A stretch of 64,000 nucleotides of DNA from Methanolobus psychrophilus R15 (GTDB taxonomy: Archaea > Halobacteriota > Methanosarcinia > Methanosarcinales > Methanosarcinaceae): positions 558,001 to 622,000 of the forward strand of contig CP003083.1 of the NCBI GenBank assembly GCA_000306725.1, given 5' to 3'. The position numbers and the translations under genes are program-made. The notes under the pieces are model-generated. The model did not search any database, was not told the DNA's origin, and was given only the letters and a program-made list of their open reading frames with translations. Positions 34,797 through 44,256 of this stretch are shown here, one piece after another. Every line of letters starts with the position of its first letter. Positions within the stretch are counted from its first letter, which is position 1.

Positions 34797-36070
34797 CTGC
34801 GTGAACTACCACCCATTAAAATGGGTGGCTTCTTGCTTCATCCAGCTTTCTCGAGTGAAAGGTCTGTCCACAAGCTCAGACCGCAGTCCCTGCGGCAATA
34901 TTGTTTAATGCAATATTCAGGATGTTGATGGCTGCGTTAACATCCCGATCATGTTTTGTATGACACGAAGGACATTCCCAGCTTCTATCGTTCAATTTCA
35001 GGCCGGCATTCTTGTATCCGCATATGCTACACAGCTTGGAACTTGGCACAAACCTACCGATCTGCATAATGGTCTTACCATACCAATCTGCTTTGTATCT
35101 TAGTTTCTCGATGAAACTATTCCAGGCAACATCGGATATCGCCTGTGCCAGACAGTGATTCTTGACCATTCCTGAAATGTTCAGATCTTCCAGACAAATT
35201 GCTTGGTTCTTGTCAATCAGTCTTTTAGATATCTTGTGATGGAAATCGTTTCTCTGGTTGGCTATCTTTTCGTGTAGTTTAGCCACAACCAACTTTTGTT
35301 TCTTTCTGTTACTCGATCCCTTTTTCTTACGAGATAATGCCCGCTGTTCATGTTGCAATTTCTTCAGGGATGTTTTCAAATGCCGAGGATTCTCGATCTT
35401 TTCACCCGTTGAAAGAATGGCAAAATGGCTAATGCCAACATCAACGCCAATGGTTGTGCCTGTCTCAATCTTCTCAGGTATTTCCTGTCCATCATCAACC
35501 AGTATGCTTATGAAATACTTACCAGTCGGTGTTCTGGATACAGTAGCAGTCCTGGTTTCCCCGTCGAATCGACGATGGAATTTGGCTTTGATTGGCTCCT
35601 TTAATTTAGGCAATTTAACCGTGCCGTTGTCAAGGTCCACTACATAATGCTGTGGAACCTGAAAAGACTGTACAGGGTTGTATTTTGACTTGAAATTAGG
35701 ATAGTCTGCCTCTTTCCTGAAGAACTTCTGGAAAGCGTTGTCCAGATTGTCAATGGAACCTTGTAAGGATTGGGAATTGACATCCTTTAGCCAATTGTAT
35801 TGGACCTTGAGACCTGGAAGCATTTTCTTGAGCTCATTCTTACTTATGGATCGGTTCTCATCCTTGTAAACTGTACTCTTAAGATCCAATGCCCAGTTGT
35901 ATACGAATCTACAAGTACCGAACTGTTTCTCAAAGGAATCTATCTGGGATTTATTTGGATATAATCGATATTTATAGGCTCTTAACATAATCAAATTATT
36001 TTATGCTATAATAGCATATATATTTAATGTTTGGTCATGTATGCGATTTTAGATGTTTTTCAAATGAAAA
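34797..36070 (-). mobile_element. Intact TnpB-only IS605-type element (IS-C)
   Basis: It contains one full tnpB. The right end is the hairpin CCACCCATTAAAATGGGTGG (34809-34828) with flanking tcttgctt. The left border is estimated from the AT-rich segment upstream of the gene. A second right-end copy directly beyond it (36081-36115) suggests two insertions at or near one site, or a truncated older element. Confidence 0.55.
34876..35988 (-). CDS. tnpB: TnpB RNA-guided nuclease, apparently intact
   Basis: The 370-residue protein begins MLRAYKYRLYPNKSQIDSFE. All RuvC residues are present: D183 in IGVDVGI, E267 in CLEDLNISGM and D349 in HDRDVNAAIN. The zinc ribbon is complete (C320/C323 and C339/C342). 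This is the usual TnpB length. TnpB cuts DNA next to a short motif under guidance of the RNA made from the element's right end, which lies just downstream at 34797-34875. I start at the ATG at 35988; an upstream ATG in frame is at 35994. It belongs to a different subgroup from the TnpB copies at 10.6 and 22 kb. Confidence 0.93.
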   Translation of the reverse strand: MLRAYKYRLYPNKSQIDSFEKQFGTCRFVYNWALDLKSTVYKDENRSISKNELKKMLPGLKVQYNWLKDVNSQSLQGSIDNLDNAFQKFFRKEADYPNFKSKYNPVQSFQVPQHYVVDLDNGTVKLPKLKEPIKAKFHRRFDGETRTATVSRTPTGKYFISILVDDGQEIPEKIETGTTIGVDVGISHFAILSTGEKIENPRHLKTSLKKLQHEQRALSRKKKGSSNRKKQKLVVAKLHEKIANQRNDFHHKISKRLIDKNQAICLEDLNISGMVKNHCLAQAISDVAWNSFIEKLRYKADWYGKTIMQIGRFVPSSKLCSICGYKNAGLKLNDRSWECPSCHTKHDRDVNAAINILNIALNNIAAGTAV

Positions 36071-36080
36071 TGGACGTAAT

Positions 36081-36115
36081 TCATCCACCCATTGAAATGG
36101 GTGGTCTTCTTACTC
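36081..36115. repeat. Solo right end of IS-C type element
   Basis: The stretch catccacccattgaaatggg then tggtcttcttact has the same hairpin and tail as 34803-34840, in the same orientation. It lies just outside the intact element. Confidence 0.65.
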
Positions 36116-37069
36116 CAACGTGATAAATCCTCTCAATTACAGTTCAGACAAGATAATTACAGAAGACAGGAAGTCCACAGAGGACAGGAGGTTCACAACG
36201 AGGTTTTCATATGCAGTGGGTTAAAATGATGTTTTTCTGGAATGAGCACTCCTCTCCTTCAAGAGCCCGGATACTTTGCAAGTCTGAAATCTCATAATGA
36301 TGGTACTCATTATATATTATAATATAGATATATTTATATAGTATAATCAATTACTAGGATTTGCAGGTGCAATACCTGCGACGCAGCAAACTGCAATGAC
36401 CAATACATATAGGTACGATATGTAACTCAAACGGGATCTCCGGAAGGGGATCAGACAAAAACGGAAAAACGAAATGTAACTGCAAAACGGCATAAGGTCA
36501 AAGGTCCATCCCCTCAGCCCCCTAAAAACGTTAATCTTTGCCCTTATCCCTTTGCAGGAACACAATAAGTGGAGTATGAGCGGTTCAGTGGAGAATTCTG
36601 GACTGTGGTGGTTGAGTGGGGAATGGTGGATTGGGAGTGGTCAGGAAGGAGTGGGGGAGTAAAGAGTGGATACAATGAATATCAGAGTATGAGCATGGGT
36701 TAGATACATTCCGGCAATGCCGGGATGTACCGGGGTTATTGTCAACCATTGTGATTATAGTCAATTCTTCCGATCAGCGGAAAATACCGGGTGGTAAATT
36801 CAATTACCACTCAGTCCTCTTACTGTTCTGTACATCCGGAACATTATCTTCTTTTCCGATGCTCCGGGTTTTCGGCCAGGATTTGCAGGATACATGAGAA
36901 TCGTTTCTGTTCCGAAAGGACCTTACTCAGGAAGGCGGTTTTACATCAGCGCGATAGCGACAAAACCTGCCATGATCATAACTGAGAAAACTACGAAACT
37001 GAAGAAGTTAATTTTATTGTATATGCTAAACATGGTTAATTTCAAATATCAGAAACTCTATTACTAATT
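36116..37069. other. Long non-coding interval before the integrase
   Basis: No gene or tRNA was recognised. Features seen: an AT-rich segment at 36305-36350 that could hold promoters; a G-rich plus-strand segment at 36590-36665; and a hairpin ACATTCCGGCAATGCCGGGA (36709-36728, with tgt completing the stem). If the recombinases define an integrated element, the attachment site may lie here, but I could not find its repeat. Confidence 0.35.
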
Positions 37070-38557
37070 ATGGAGAAATTGCCCGATTCAATACGCACAA
37101 TGGTAATTGAAGATGTACTTGTACAAGAGTGGTTAAACGATTATAGTAAACCAAAGACCATACAAAATTATTTAGAAGGTTTAACCCGATTCATGAGATT
37201 TGTGCATCAATATGATAATGGTAGCATGAAAGAGAAAACACCTACTGATATGATTGTAGATGCAATATATGAACAAGGTTTAGCATCTCAGGAAATGGAT
37301 AAATCATCTCCATCTGCCATTAAAGCGGCATTATTGAAAAAAAATGAAATTGGAAAAACAACGCAATTAATGAATGAATACAAAAGGCATCTTGATTCTA
37401 TGGGATATACTAAGCGAACCATAAACGGTAGACTGTTTAATGTGGCTTCGTTCTACAAAAAGCATAAGGTTATTCTCGAAGTCAAAATGTCTATTAAGAA
37501 TGTTGAAACCTCTATTCCAAACCGCAAACCGCCTGAACTGGAAATGTTAATCAATTTCTTTAAAAACTTGAATTTAAGGAACAAGTGCATAATGGGTATA
37601 GGGTTAAGTTCAGGACTTGCAAGGGCAGATATTGTTACATTAACAGTGGGAGAATTTAAGAGAGGATGTAAAACATACATTGATGATGAAGGAAACGAAA
37701 TACAATATTGTGTTTTAAATCGTCAAAGGCACAAATCCGAAGTACAGCACCATACATTCATTTCGCCTGAAACTTGCGGGTTGATAGACCAATACATACA
37801 ATGGCGCAACAATCCAAATATTACACGTCATCAACTTATAAAAATATATTCAGATGATGATGCACTTTTTATACATGATGCCTTAAAACCAAAATATGTA
37901 AAATCGGTAAAGTATGATACACAGGGCAATGTGATTACATATGATGATTCCATAAGGGCAATTTCAGGGCATACTATTTCACACCTGTATATAAGAATGA
38001 ATGAATCAATGGGCATGGAAAAAAATGCAAATGGTTTCTATCCTATTAGAAGTCATAATATGCGAAGGTATTTCAGTAATATTATGAAAAGTTCATATGT
38101 TAAGGAACATTTCATGGGACATAAGGGCAAGGACTCAATAACAACTTATGAAAATTTTGAAGAAGATGAAGCACTTGCCGAATACATGAAATATATTGAT
38201 GATTTGACTATGCTTGATAAGGTCATTATATCTTCATCTACTGCACCATCTATGAAGAAAATGAAGATGGAATTGGATGAAGAAAAGGCAAGGAATCTTG
38301 AAAACGAGAAACGTATTGCACGTCTCGAATTAATGTCTGCCAAAGCAGTCAAACCAAGGAAGAAAAGACTTGCTGAATATCAATCTGATGTATCTGCACA
38401 GGAATATCTAAAATATGGCGGCATTGATGATGGTGAACCATTTCCAGATGATGAAGGGGAAATAACGTATCACACTTCGATGTCAGAAGCCGAAAGGAAA
38501 GAACTGAAAAAGGCAATGCAAGACAATCCAGATGTGGATATTGAAGGGGATGTTTAA
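37070..38557 (+). CDS. Tyrosine recombinase (integrase-like)
   Basis: The 495-residue protein has an N-terminal SAM-like core-binding domain (about residues 15-145, with KPKTIQNYLEGLTRFMRFV), then the catalytic domain: R in SSGLARADIVTL (about 185-196), H-x-x-R in RSHNMRRYF (about 324-332), H in FMGHKG (about 346-351), and the nucleophile Tyr in TTYENF (about 356-361). The first 140 residues and the 100-residue C-terminal extension with a coiled coil (EEKARNLENEKRIARLE) make it longer than most integrases. It probably excises or integrates the AT-rich region that begins here. No clear ribosome site precedes the ATG, so it may be leaderless. Confidence 0.88.
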   Translation: MEKLPDSIRTMVIEDVLVQEWLNDYSKPKTIQNYLEGLTRFMRFVHQYDNGSMKEKTPTDMIVDAIYEQGLASQEMDKSSPSAIKAALLKKNEIGKTTQLMNEYKRHLDSMGYTKRTINGRLFNVASFYKKHKVILEVKMSIKNVETSIPNRKPPELEMLINFFKNLNLRNKCIMGIGLSSGLARADIVTLTVGEFKRGCKTYIDDEGNEIQYCVLNRQRHKSEVQHHTFISPETCGLIDQYIQWRNNPNITRHQLIKIYSDDDALFIHDALKPKYVKSVKYDTQGNVITYDDSIRAISGHTISHLYIRMNESMGMEKNANGFYPIRSHNMRRYFSNIMKSSYVKEHFMGHKGKDSITTYENFEEDEALAEYMKYIDDLTMLDKVIISSSTAPSMKKMKMELDEEKARNLENEKRIARLELMSAKAVKPRKKRLAEYQSDVSAQEYLKYGGIDDGEPFPDDEGEITYHTSMSEAERKELKKAMQDNPDVDIEGDV

Positions 38558-38637
38558 CACCCCTCTAGGAATGTTTTAAATTGCACTGGTTGAGTTTGTG
38601 AGGGATTAGGCATACTTACATACCCATATTTCATATT

Positions 38638-39261
38638 TCATTTTAACACCCATTCTCCAAATTCATATTTATATCCCCAATTATTCAAATTCTTTTTAAT
38701 AGTTGTTGGAGTTGTATTGTAGAGTTTGGATATCGCATTACAGGATAATCCTTTTTGTATATACTCAACCACCTGTTTCTTTGGAAATTCTTTTGGTTTC
38801 CGATGGCACATTTTACCATTTTTCTCTGCATTAATCCTGCCCGCCTGCATTCTCTCAACAATAATATTCCTTTCAAATTCGGCAAATGCTGCCATTATTT
38901 GCAATGTAAGTCTACCCATGCTTGATGTTGTATCAATTGGTTGAGTGCTTGCGATAAAATAAACATTTAATTCTTTTAATTTTTCTATGCTTATTAATAA
39001 ATCCATTGTAGACCTTGCGAATCTATCAATTTTTGTAACAATTAAAATATCAAATATGCCTAATTTTGCATCACTAAGCATCCTTTGGAATTCTGGTCTT
39101 CTATCGTCTTTACCACTCCAACCGGAATCAACATATTCTTTTACAATTTCATAATCTTTGAGGGAACAATATTTCTGTAACTCTTGCCTTTGCATGAGTA
39201 TTGATTCTTCCTGTTTATCCGTTGATGTACGGATGTAAATTGCTACGTTTTTTGTCATCAT
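38638..39261 (-). CDS. Serine recombinase (resolvase/invertase family)
   Basis: The 207-residue protein has the catalytic Ser in the motif VAIYIRTSTDKQEES (about residues 6-20), the conserved SGWSGKDDRRPEFQRML and the core VTKIDRFARSTMDLL. It ends with a short helix-turn-helix (LSCNAISKLYNTTPTTIKKN). This matches small resolvases and invertases. It faces the tyrosine recombinase convergently, 80 bases from its end. The start is ATG 39261 or 39258; the DNA upstream is AT-rich with a TATA-like box and no ribosome site, consistent with a leaderless transcript. Confidence 0.9.
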   Translation of the reverse strand: MMTKNVAIYIRTSTDKQEESILMQRQELQKYCSLKDYEIVKEYVDSGWSGKDDRRPEFQRMLSDAKLGIFDILIVTKIDRFARSTMDLLISIEKLKELNVYFIASTQPIDTTSSMGRLTLQIMAAFAEFERNIIVERMQAGRINAEKNGKMCHRKPKEFPKKQVVEYIQKGLSCNAISKLYNTTPTTIKKNLNNWGYKYEFGEWVLK

Positions 39262-39689
39262 ACAGTTATAATATCTTACTGGATGTATATATATATTTTG
39301 TATGTTATAAAATATGCTTTAGGTTATTGCACAGGTTACATTGAAAGGGGCGTAGGCATACTTATCATCCCTGATAAAAAGTCCGAAACTTATGCATATA
39401 GAATATTGTTGTTTTTATTGTATATTGTTATTTTTGTATGGCTTAACATTTTATACAGTATGTGATAATGAGGGAGTTTTTGCCTTTCAGGACGAGGCTA
39501 TTTTCAACAAGGATTACATGACCATATCATATTGAATTGCAAACCCCAAAAATCAAAAAATAGATTAGTGGATTAAATGAAAAGGATATTATTTATGAAA
39601 AATGAATTTAATTTGCTATAAATATTAAGGCTACATTATTAAATGTAGTGCTTCTGAAAGTGCAATTGATTGTAAGTGGGGTAATACGA
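39262..39689. other. AT-rich promoter interval
   Basis: No gene is supported. TATA-like stretches occur near 39282-39298 (upstream of the resolvase on the minus strand) and near 39610-39625 (upstream of the DUF1724 gene). A 60-residue frame at 39283-39465 is hydrophobic but has no ribosome site and I do not accept it. Confidence 0.35.
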
Positions 39690-40475
39690 ATGATTAAGCC
39701 ATTGATTGAAGTCCTATTCATGTCGGAGAAAAGAAAAAATACTCTTTTGTTATTGCATGATGGAGCAAAGGAAATGGAAATCGTTCTCAAAACTCTTAAT
39801 ACAACCAGACAAGCACTTCTTCCACAGATAAGGATACTTGAGGAACATCATCTTGTTTCTCATCATAGGGATATGTATGAACTAACAACTATTGGAAATC
39901 TGATAGTTAATCAGATGAGTCCTCTTATGGGCACATTAGAAGCCCTTGATACTGACATTGATTATTGGGGGACTCATCATCTTGATTCTATCCCTCCTCA
40001 TCTTCTTGCAAGGATAAACGAACTTGGAAGATGCAAGATAATAAACCCTCCACTTATAGAATATTTTCACGACTACAATGATTTCTATGAGGCTTCAAAA
40101 AAATCCAAATCTCTCTTTAAAATGACCACCTTTTTTTATCCAAAAGATGAGATAGCATTCTCTGAACTTGTTGCACGTAATGTAAATATAAATCTTATAA
40201 TCACCCCAAATTTACTCGAAAAAATGCGAACTAATAAATCTGCTATTTTTGCAGAGCTGATAAAAGATAAAAAGTTACATCTTTATGTTTATCCCACAGA
40301 AATGGGCTTTCTATCCATTTCATATAACGATTACTACACGAAGATACGTCTTTTAAAGAATGGTAACGAATTTTCTCATAAACTTGCTTTATGTTCCAAC
40401 CCAGAGTCATTTAAGTGGGGAAAAGAATTATTTGAGCATTATCTGAAAGAAGCAACACCAATCAGTGAACTCTAA
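39690..40475 (+). CDS. DUF1724/FilR1 winged-helix regulator (array copy 1)
   Basis: It starts MIKPLIEVLFMSEKRKNTLL at the ATG at 39690; the frame is open to 39648, but the conserved N-terminus and a GGGGT site point to 39690. It has a winged helix (about residues 1-80; TTRQALLPQIRILEEH), then DUF1724 with DYWGTHHLDSIPPHLL, and the tail KWGKELFEHYLKEATP. It is the first of four related genes in 5.6 kb, each with its own leader. By family it probably controls methyltransferase or substrate-response genes; the target is unknown. Confidence 0.88.
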   Translation: MIKPLIEVLFMSEKRKNTLLLLHDGAKEMEIVLKTLNTTRQALLPQIRILEEHHLVSHHRDMYELTTIGNLIVNQMSPLMGTLEALDTDIDYWGTHHLDSIPPHLLARINELGRCKIINPPLIEYFHDYNDFYEASKKSKSLFKMTTFFYPKDEIAFSELVARNVNINLIITPNLLEKMRTNKSAIFAELIKDKKLHLYVYPTEMGFLSISYNDYYTKIRLLKNGNEFSHKLALCSNPESFKWGKELFEHYLKEATPISEL

Positions 40476-40728
40476 TCAAACTGCTCATGATGTAAGATTA
40501 TTTTTAGCATGAGGATTCAACCAAAATAAATCTAACATTTTATTTAGAATGTTAGGTTCTATTGAGTATTAATATCAGATTTCACTTCAGTTGAAACTGC
40601 CATAATTCCACTACTTTTTCTTCTTCTTCAATCACTAGTTTGAAAAATTGCTGTATATACAGTAGGCTTAAATAATTTGTAAACGTCACGGTGTAAAATT
40701 AAATTTGTAAATACAGTGGAGATAAAAA

Positions 40729-41133
40729 ATGAAAATCCGAGTAGTAAGTTCAAAAGATGAGATTGATTCTCTTGGACAGAATGAAGAAATCGTACATCTT
40801 GCATTCAGGCCATCAAACACCGACATATTTTCCCTTGTTATGAAATGCCCAAATGTCAAAGCACTCCATATCCCCACATCCTACAAAAGAACCATTTCGA
40901 ACTCTGCTCAAATGTATCTCGAAATGCAAGGAATTGCTCTTCTGGAAGGCGATGTATGGGGTCACAGGGAGGATATCAACGAATACTCTGAAGTTTCCCA
41001 AAGTGTCTATGACCGTATAGACCAATACAGGGCAGATGGTTTTTCTGAGGAAGAGATAGTGGACAAGATGAGTAGGGACCTGCATGTTGGGACAGATTTA
41101 ATCAGATTCTTGCTTAAAAATAAAAAATGGTAG
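40729..41133 (+). CDS. DUF1699 family protein
   Basis: The 134-residue protein MKIRVVSSKDEIDSLGQNEE has the alpha/beta start typical of DUF1699 (MKIRVVSSK), then FRPSNTDIFSLVMKCPNVKA, IPTSYKRTIS and LLEGDVWGHR. This family is found in Methanosarcinales; the function is unknown. The ATG at 40729 follows a GGAG site. It lies between a DUF1724 regulator and a broken regulator on the opposite strand. Confidence 0.75.
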   Translation: MKIRVVSSKDEIDSLGQNEEIVHLAFRPSNTDIFSLVMKCPNVKALHIPTSYKRTISNSAQMYLEMQGIALLEGDVWGHREDINEYSEVSQSVYDRIDQYRADGFSEEEIVDKMSRDLHVGTDLIRFLLKNKKW

Positions 41134-41160
41134 ATGCCTAGAAACATCACATTTTTATTA

Positions 41161-41444
41161 TCATGATTTTCCGATTCCTTCAATTTCATCAATGACATGT
41201 AGCAGAGGAATCATTTTATCGACAATTAAATTTCCGATTGTACTCAAATTATAAGTATTATCACCATTTTTGTTGATAAGGTAATATCCTGTAATTCTAC
41301 TAGGTGAGAGAGCACCGCTTTTTCGGTTATGTTTAAGTATGTAATAAGATGTTCGACTGTTCTTGGACTATCCTTCAAGAACAATAACGAATTCACTGTA
41401 AGTTCCGATTCAAATAGCATTTGATTTAAGTCTTTTTGTTTCAT
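41161..41444 (-). pseudogene. Truncated, frameshifted DUF1724-like regulator
   Basis: The N-terminal winged-helix part reads MKQKDLNQMLFESELTVNSL then SPRTVEHLITYLNITEKAVL. After a one-base shift near 41300, the next frame reads GYYLINKNGDNTYNLSTIGN and LIVDKMIPLLHVIDEIEG to a stop at 41161-41163. It resembles the first 90 residues of the neighbouring regulators (ELTTIGKLIVDEM). The DUF1724 domain is absent. Confidence 0.65.
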
Positions 41445-41474
41445 GTTATCACGCTCTGAACCAGTTGCATTCAA

Positions 41475-41946
41475 TATATTCTTTGATTTTTCTGTAGATG
41501 ACGCTAGTAAGAACTAATACTTTATGTCCAACATTACTTAACATAATCTCTTATGAATCATTAACATCAAGTGCAGTTATAAGATAAATTGAATTTGTAT
41601 TGGTATGTTTATTTCAAGCCGAAAATCTTTCAATTACTGTAAATAATAGTGCTGCTTTTTGAGATATCACTCCAAATTGCATTTTGATTGATGTCCAGTA
41701 CCTTTCAATAAACCAGAATGAAATCCTTTTGTAATTTCACAACTTGCCTATAATTACTTTCAGATGATTACGATGTGAGTATTTCAGGAAAAGGTTGGCG
41801 ATGTTAGAGTAAAAGATAAATTATTGGTTATAAATCTAAGTAGTTTCAAAGGTTAGTAGTTAATTTATTATAAGCAGTATGCATTCTGTTAATATGTTAA
41901 GATTATAGTTATGTAAAAGTACAATTGTTTTCTAGGATAAGTCTAA
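41475..41946. other. AT-rich interval without a recognised gene
   Basis: Nothing is coding here that I can support. It probably holds the divergent promoters of the pseudogene at 41161-41444 and the regulator at 41947. Confidence 0.35.
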
Positions 41947-42732
41947 ATGACAAAGCCATTGCTTGATGTTGTGTTCATGTCAGAGAAAAGAAAGGGTGTT
42001 CTTCTCTTGCTCAAAGATGGAGCTAAAGAGATGGAATATTTACTAAATTCTCTTGATACTACCAGACAGGCATTGCTTCCTCAGATAAGGATACTTGAAG
42101 AACATTATCTTGTTAATCACTACCATGATAGTTATGAATTGACAACAATTGGAAAACTTGTAACTGATGAGATGGTTCCTCTTTTAAATACTCTCGATGT
42201 TTTGGACAATGATGTTGATTACTGGGGAACTCATAACCTTGATTTTATTCCGCCTCACCTATTGAGCAGAATGAATGAGCTTGGGGATTGTGAAATCGTA
42301 AAGCCTCTTATAAGTGAAATGTATGACCTTAACGCTAAAATAACTAATTCCTCTTGTACTTCTAATTCTGTAAATATGATTGCTGCATCATTTCATCCGA
42401 GTTACCCCACTGTTTTTTCTGAAATGGCTCGCAAAAATGTAAATGTAAATGCCATCTTCTCCAAAGATGTGCTTGACACTTTACAAGAGAATCACTATAT
42501 TTTTTTAGAGGAAATGGCGAAGGGCAAGTCATTTAATATTTTTATTCACCATAAAAAGTTAGACTTTTTGGCATTTCTGGTCAATGACTACTATACTCAC
42601 ATGCGGTTGCTAACAAACAATGGAGAGATTGATGGGCAATTTGTTATGTGCAGCAATCCCGCCGCTCTTGAGTGGGGAAAAGAGTTGTTTGACTATTACT
42701 TGAAGGATTCCACACCAATCACTAAAATATAA
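41947..42732 (+). CDS. DUF1724/FilR1 winged-helix regulator (array copy 2)
   Basis: The 261-residue protein starts MTKPLLDVVFMSEKRKGVLL; winged helix with TTRQALLPQIRILEEHYLVN; DUF1724 with DYWGTHNLDFIPPHLLSRMN; tail EWGKELFDYYLKDSTPIT. It is very similar in layout to the copies at 39690 and 44490. The central ligand-sensing part (about residues 115-215) is the least conserved, which suggests different signals for each copy. It follows a 470-base leader, and the possible RNA elements lie downstream. Confidence 0.88.
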   Translation: MTKPLLDVVFMSEKRKGVLLLLKDGAKEMEYLLNSLDTTRQALLPQIRILEEHYLVNHYHDSYELTTIGKLVTDEMVPLLNTLDVLDNDVDYWGTHNLDFIPPHLLSRMNELGDCEIVKPLISEMYDLNAKITNSSCTSNSVNMIAASFHPSYPTVFSEMARKNVNVNAIFSKDVLDTLQENHYIFLEEMAKGKSFNIFIHHKKLDFLAFLVNDYYTHMRLLTNNGEIDGQFVMCSNPAALEWGKELFDYYLKDSTPITKI

Positions 42733-43155
42733 TTTGTTGCAGCGATGAGAAAACAACATCCTCGACCCAAATACATCAGAAAATTCCTAAGTCAACTAAA
42801 TATATAGTGGCGGAGATATGCTATTATGTATAATTCACACTTGTTAAGGGGAATGACTCTTATGCAATGAACCCATTTTAGAACTAGCTACAAGGTAAGG
42901 TGAAGCGTCTGCTACACCACCAAGCTTTAAGGCGACTCTTTCCTAACAAGCCCAAAATATTTCCCAATAGCATTTAAGTCTTAACCATCCCGATTGTCTC
43001 TATTTTTTGACCTGTTAGTTACAAATTTAAACCTTTTACTTCATTCGGATATCATATATATTATAAAATTCCCATTTAATTCAGTATAAATAGCAATAAC
43101 GTTATAATCTATGATTAAACGTTTGAAGAAACAGCTACTTGTATGGGGTGTTCAA
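42733..43155. other. Interval with a degenerate copy of the two-hairpin element
   Basis: Between 42896 and 42978 the order caccaccaagctttaaggcg, ctctttcctaacaag and atatttcccaat follows the two conserved elements at 44030 and 44134. The first stem, however, no longer pairs well. No gene is supported. Confidence 0.45.
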
Positions 43156-43941
43156 TTGAAGCAACTACTACTTGATGTGATGTTTGCCTCTGATAAGAGA
43201 AAAGAGGTTTTATTGCTGTTAAATGAGGGCTCTCAGGAGATGGAATATCTCGTAAAGTGTCTTGGTACCAATAGACAGGCATTACTTCCTCAGGTAAAAA
43301 TACTTGAGAATCATTATCTTATTTCCCATCAAAGAGATGTCTACGAGCTGACATCTATCGGGAAGCTTTTAGTTGAAGAATTTATTCCATTGCTAGGCAC
43401 AATTGAATTTTTTAGTGTTGATATTGAATATCTTGGAACTCAAAAGCTCGAATTCATACCTCCTCACCTTTTGAAAAGGGTAAAGGAAATTGGAAGCAGT
43501 GAGGTTATAACCCCTGAGATAGCAAATATGTATGACCTTAATGAAGAGTTTCACGAGGCCTCAAAAAAATCTAAATCCGTATTAATAGTTACTTCATTCA
43601 TCTACCCAAATTTCTGTGAATTAACTCTCGAACTTATAAGTAACAATGTAGAAGTGTACTTTATCATTTCTCCTGAATTAATGGACAAACTGAAGGGGCA
43701 CAAGTATGTTCATGTTAACAAACTTCTAGAGAGTAATCTGATTCATATATATGTTTATTCTAAAGAGTTGGATTTTCTTTTTATGGGTTGCAATGATTAT
43801 TACCTGATAGTAAACCCGCTGTCACAGGATGGGACAACCGACCGTAAATATATTATTTCTAATAAAAAGGAGGCTCTTAAATGGGGACGTGATTTCTTTG
43901 AATATTATCTGAAAGATTCAACACTAATCACAGAACTTTAA
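43156..43941 (+). CDS. DUF1724/FilR1 winged-helix regulator (array copy 3)
   Basis: The conserved N-terminus (LKQLLLDVMFASDKRKEVLL) begins at a TTG at 43156 with GGGGTG five bases upstream. The frame also has an ATG at 43111, which would add 15 basic residues not seen in the paralogues, so I prefer 43156. The winged helix TNRQALLPQVKILENHYLIS is followed by DUF1724 with EYLGTQKLEFIPPHLLKRVK and the tail KWGRDFFEYYLKDS. It has drifted more than its neighbours: the DYWGTH motif is EYLGTQ. Confidence 0.87.
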   Translation: MKQLLLDVMFASDKRKEVLLLLNEGSQEMEYLVKCLGTNRQALLPQVKILENHYLISHQRDVYELTSIGKLLVEEFIPLLGTIEFFSVDIEYLGTQKLEFIPPHLLKRVKEIGSSEVITPEIANMYDLNEEFHEASKKSKSVLIVTSFIYPNFCELTLELISNNVEVYFIISPELMDKLKGHKYVHVNKLLESNLIHIYVYSKELDFLFMGCNDYYLIVNPLSQDGTTDRKYIISNKKEALKWGRDFFEYYLKDSTLITEL

Positions 43942-44029
43942 TCAAAACATTGTTGCTATGAAAAATTATTGGTTTACGAGAACGTTTTATACAAGAAAAA
44001 CCAATTTTGACTTACTTGAGAATTAGGAT

Positions 44030-44100
44030 GAGGTGCTTGGAAAACCACCACGCTTTGAAGCACCTCTCTCCTTACAAATCCGAGATATTCCCCAATATCC
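44030..44100 (+). ncRNA. Covarying two-hairpin element, copy A
   Basis: Stem 1 pairs GAGGTGCTT (44030-44038) with AAGCACCTC (44058-44066) around a conserved loop containing CCACCACGCTTT. The linker TCTCCTTAC-AATCC follows. Stem 2 pairs GATATT (44084-44089) with AATATC (44094-44099) across CCCC. Copy B at 44134-44204 has different bases in both stems, but they still pair, so the structure itself is conserved. The strand is my choice from the CCCC loop and is not proven. I do not recognise the family. Confidence 0.55.
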
Positions 44101-44133
44101 CTTAAGTTTTTACTTACGGTTGTGTACTAGGAT

Positions 44134-44204
44134 GAGGCACCCGGAAACCACCACGCTTTAGGGTGCCTCTCTCCTTACGAATCCGAGATGTTCCCCAACA
44201 TCTC
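44134..44204 (+). ncRNA. Covarying two-hairpin element, copy B
   Basis: Stem 1 pairs GAGGCACCC (44134-44142) with GGGTGCCTC (44161-44169); stem 2 pairs GAGATGTT (44185-44192) with AACATCTC (44197-44204) across CCCC. Relative to copy A, the changes TGCTT to CACCC and AAGCA to GGGTG are compensatory, and so is the A-to-G / T-to-C change in stem 2. Loop and linker are nearly identical. Confidence 0.55.
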
Positions 44205-44221
44205 TCAACTAATCCACTCCC

Positions 44222-44256
44222 GTGTTGCGGTTCATTTTCCCCACGACCCGCAACAC
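44222..44256. terminator. Long hairpin after the RNA-like pair
   Basis: GTGTTGCGG (44222-44230) pairs with CCGCAACAC (44248-44256). The loop is 17 bases and contains CCCC again. It may be a terminator or a third structured piece; there is no strong T-run directly after it. Confidence 0.4.

Noticed and set aside
36347-36565. 72-residue minus-strand frame before the integrase
   Set aside because: No start site, no hydrophobic or domain pattern that fits a protein, and codon use is unlike the neighbours.
36700-36745. Possible tRNA or att site near the integrase
   Set aside because: The hairpin does not extend to a cloverleaf, and no T-arm sequence or matching repeat was found.
44030-44204. Could the repeated element be a CRISPR array?
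   Set aside because: There are only two good copies, the repeats are 71 bases with internal pairing and differ by compensatory changes, and no cas genes are present.
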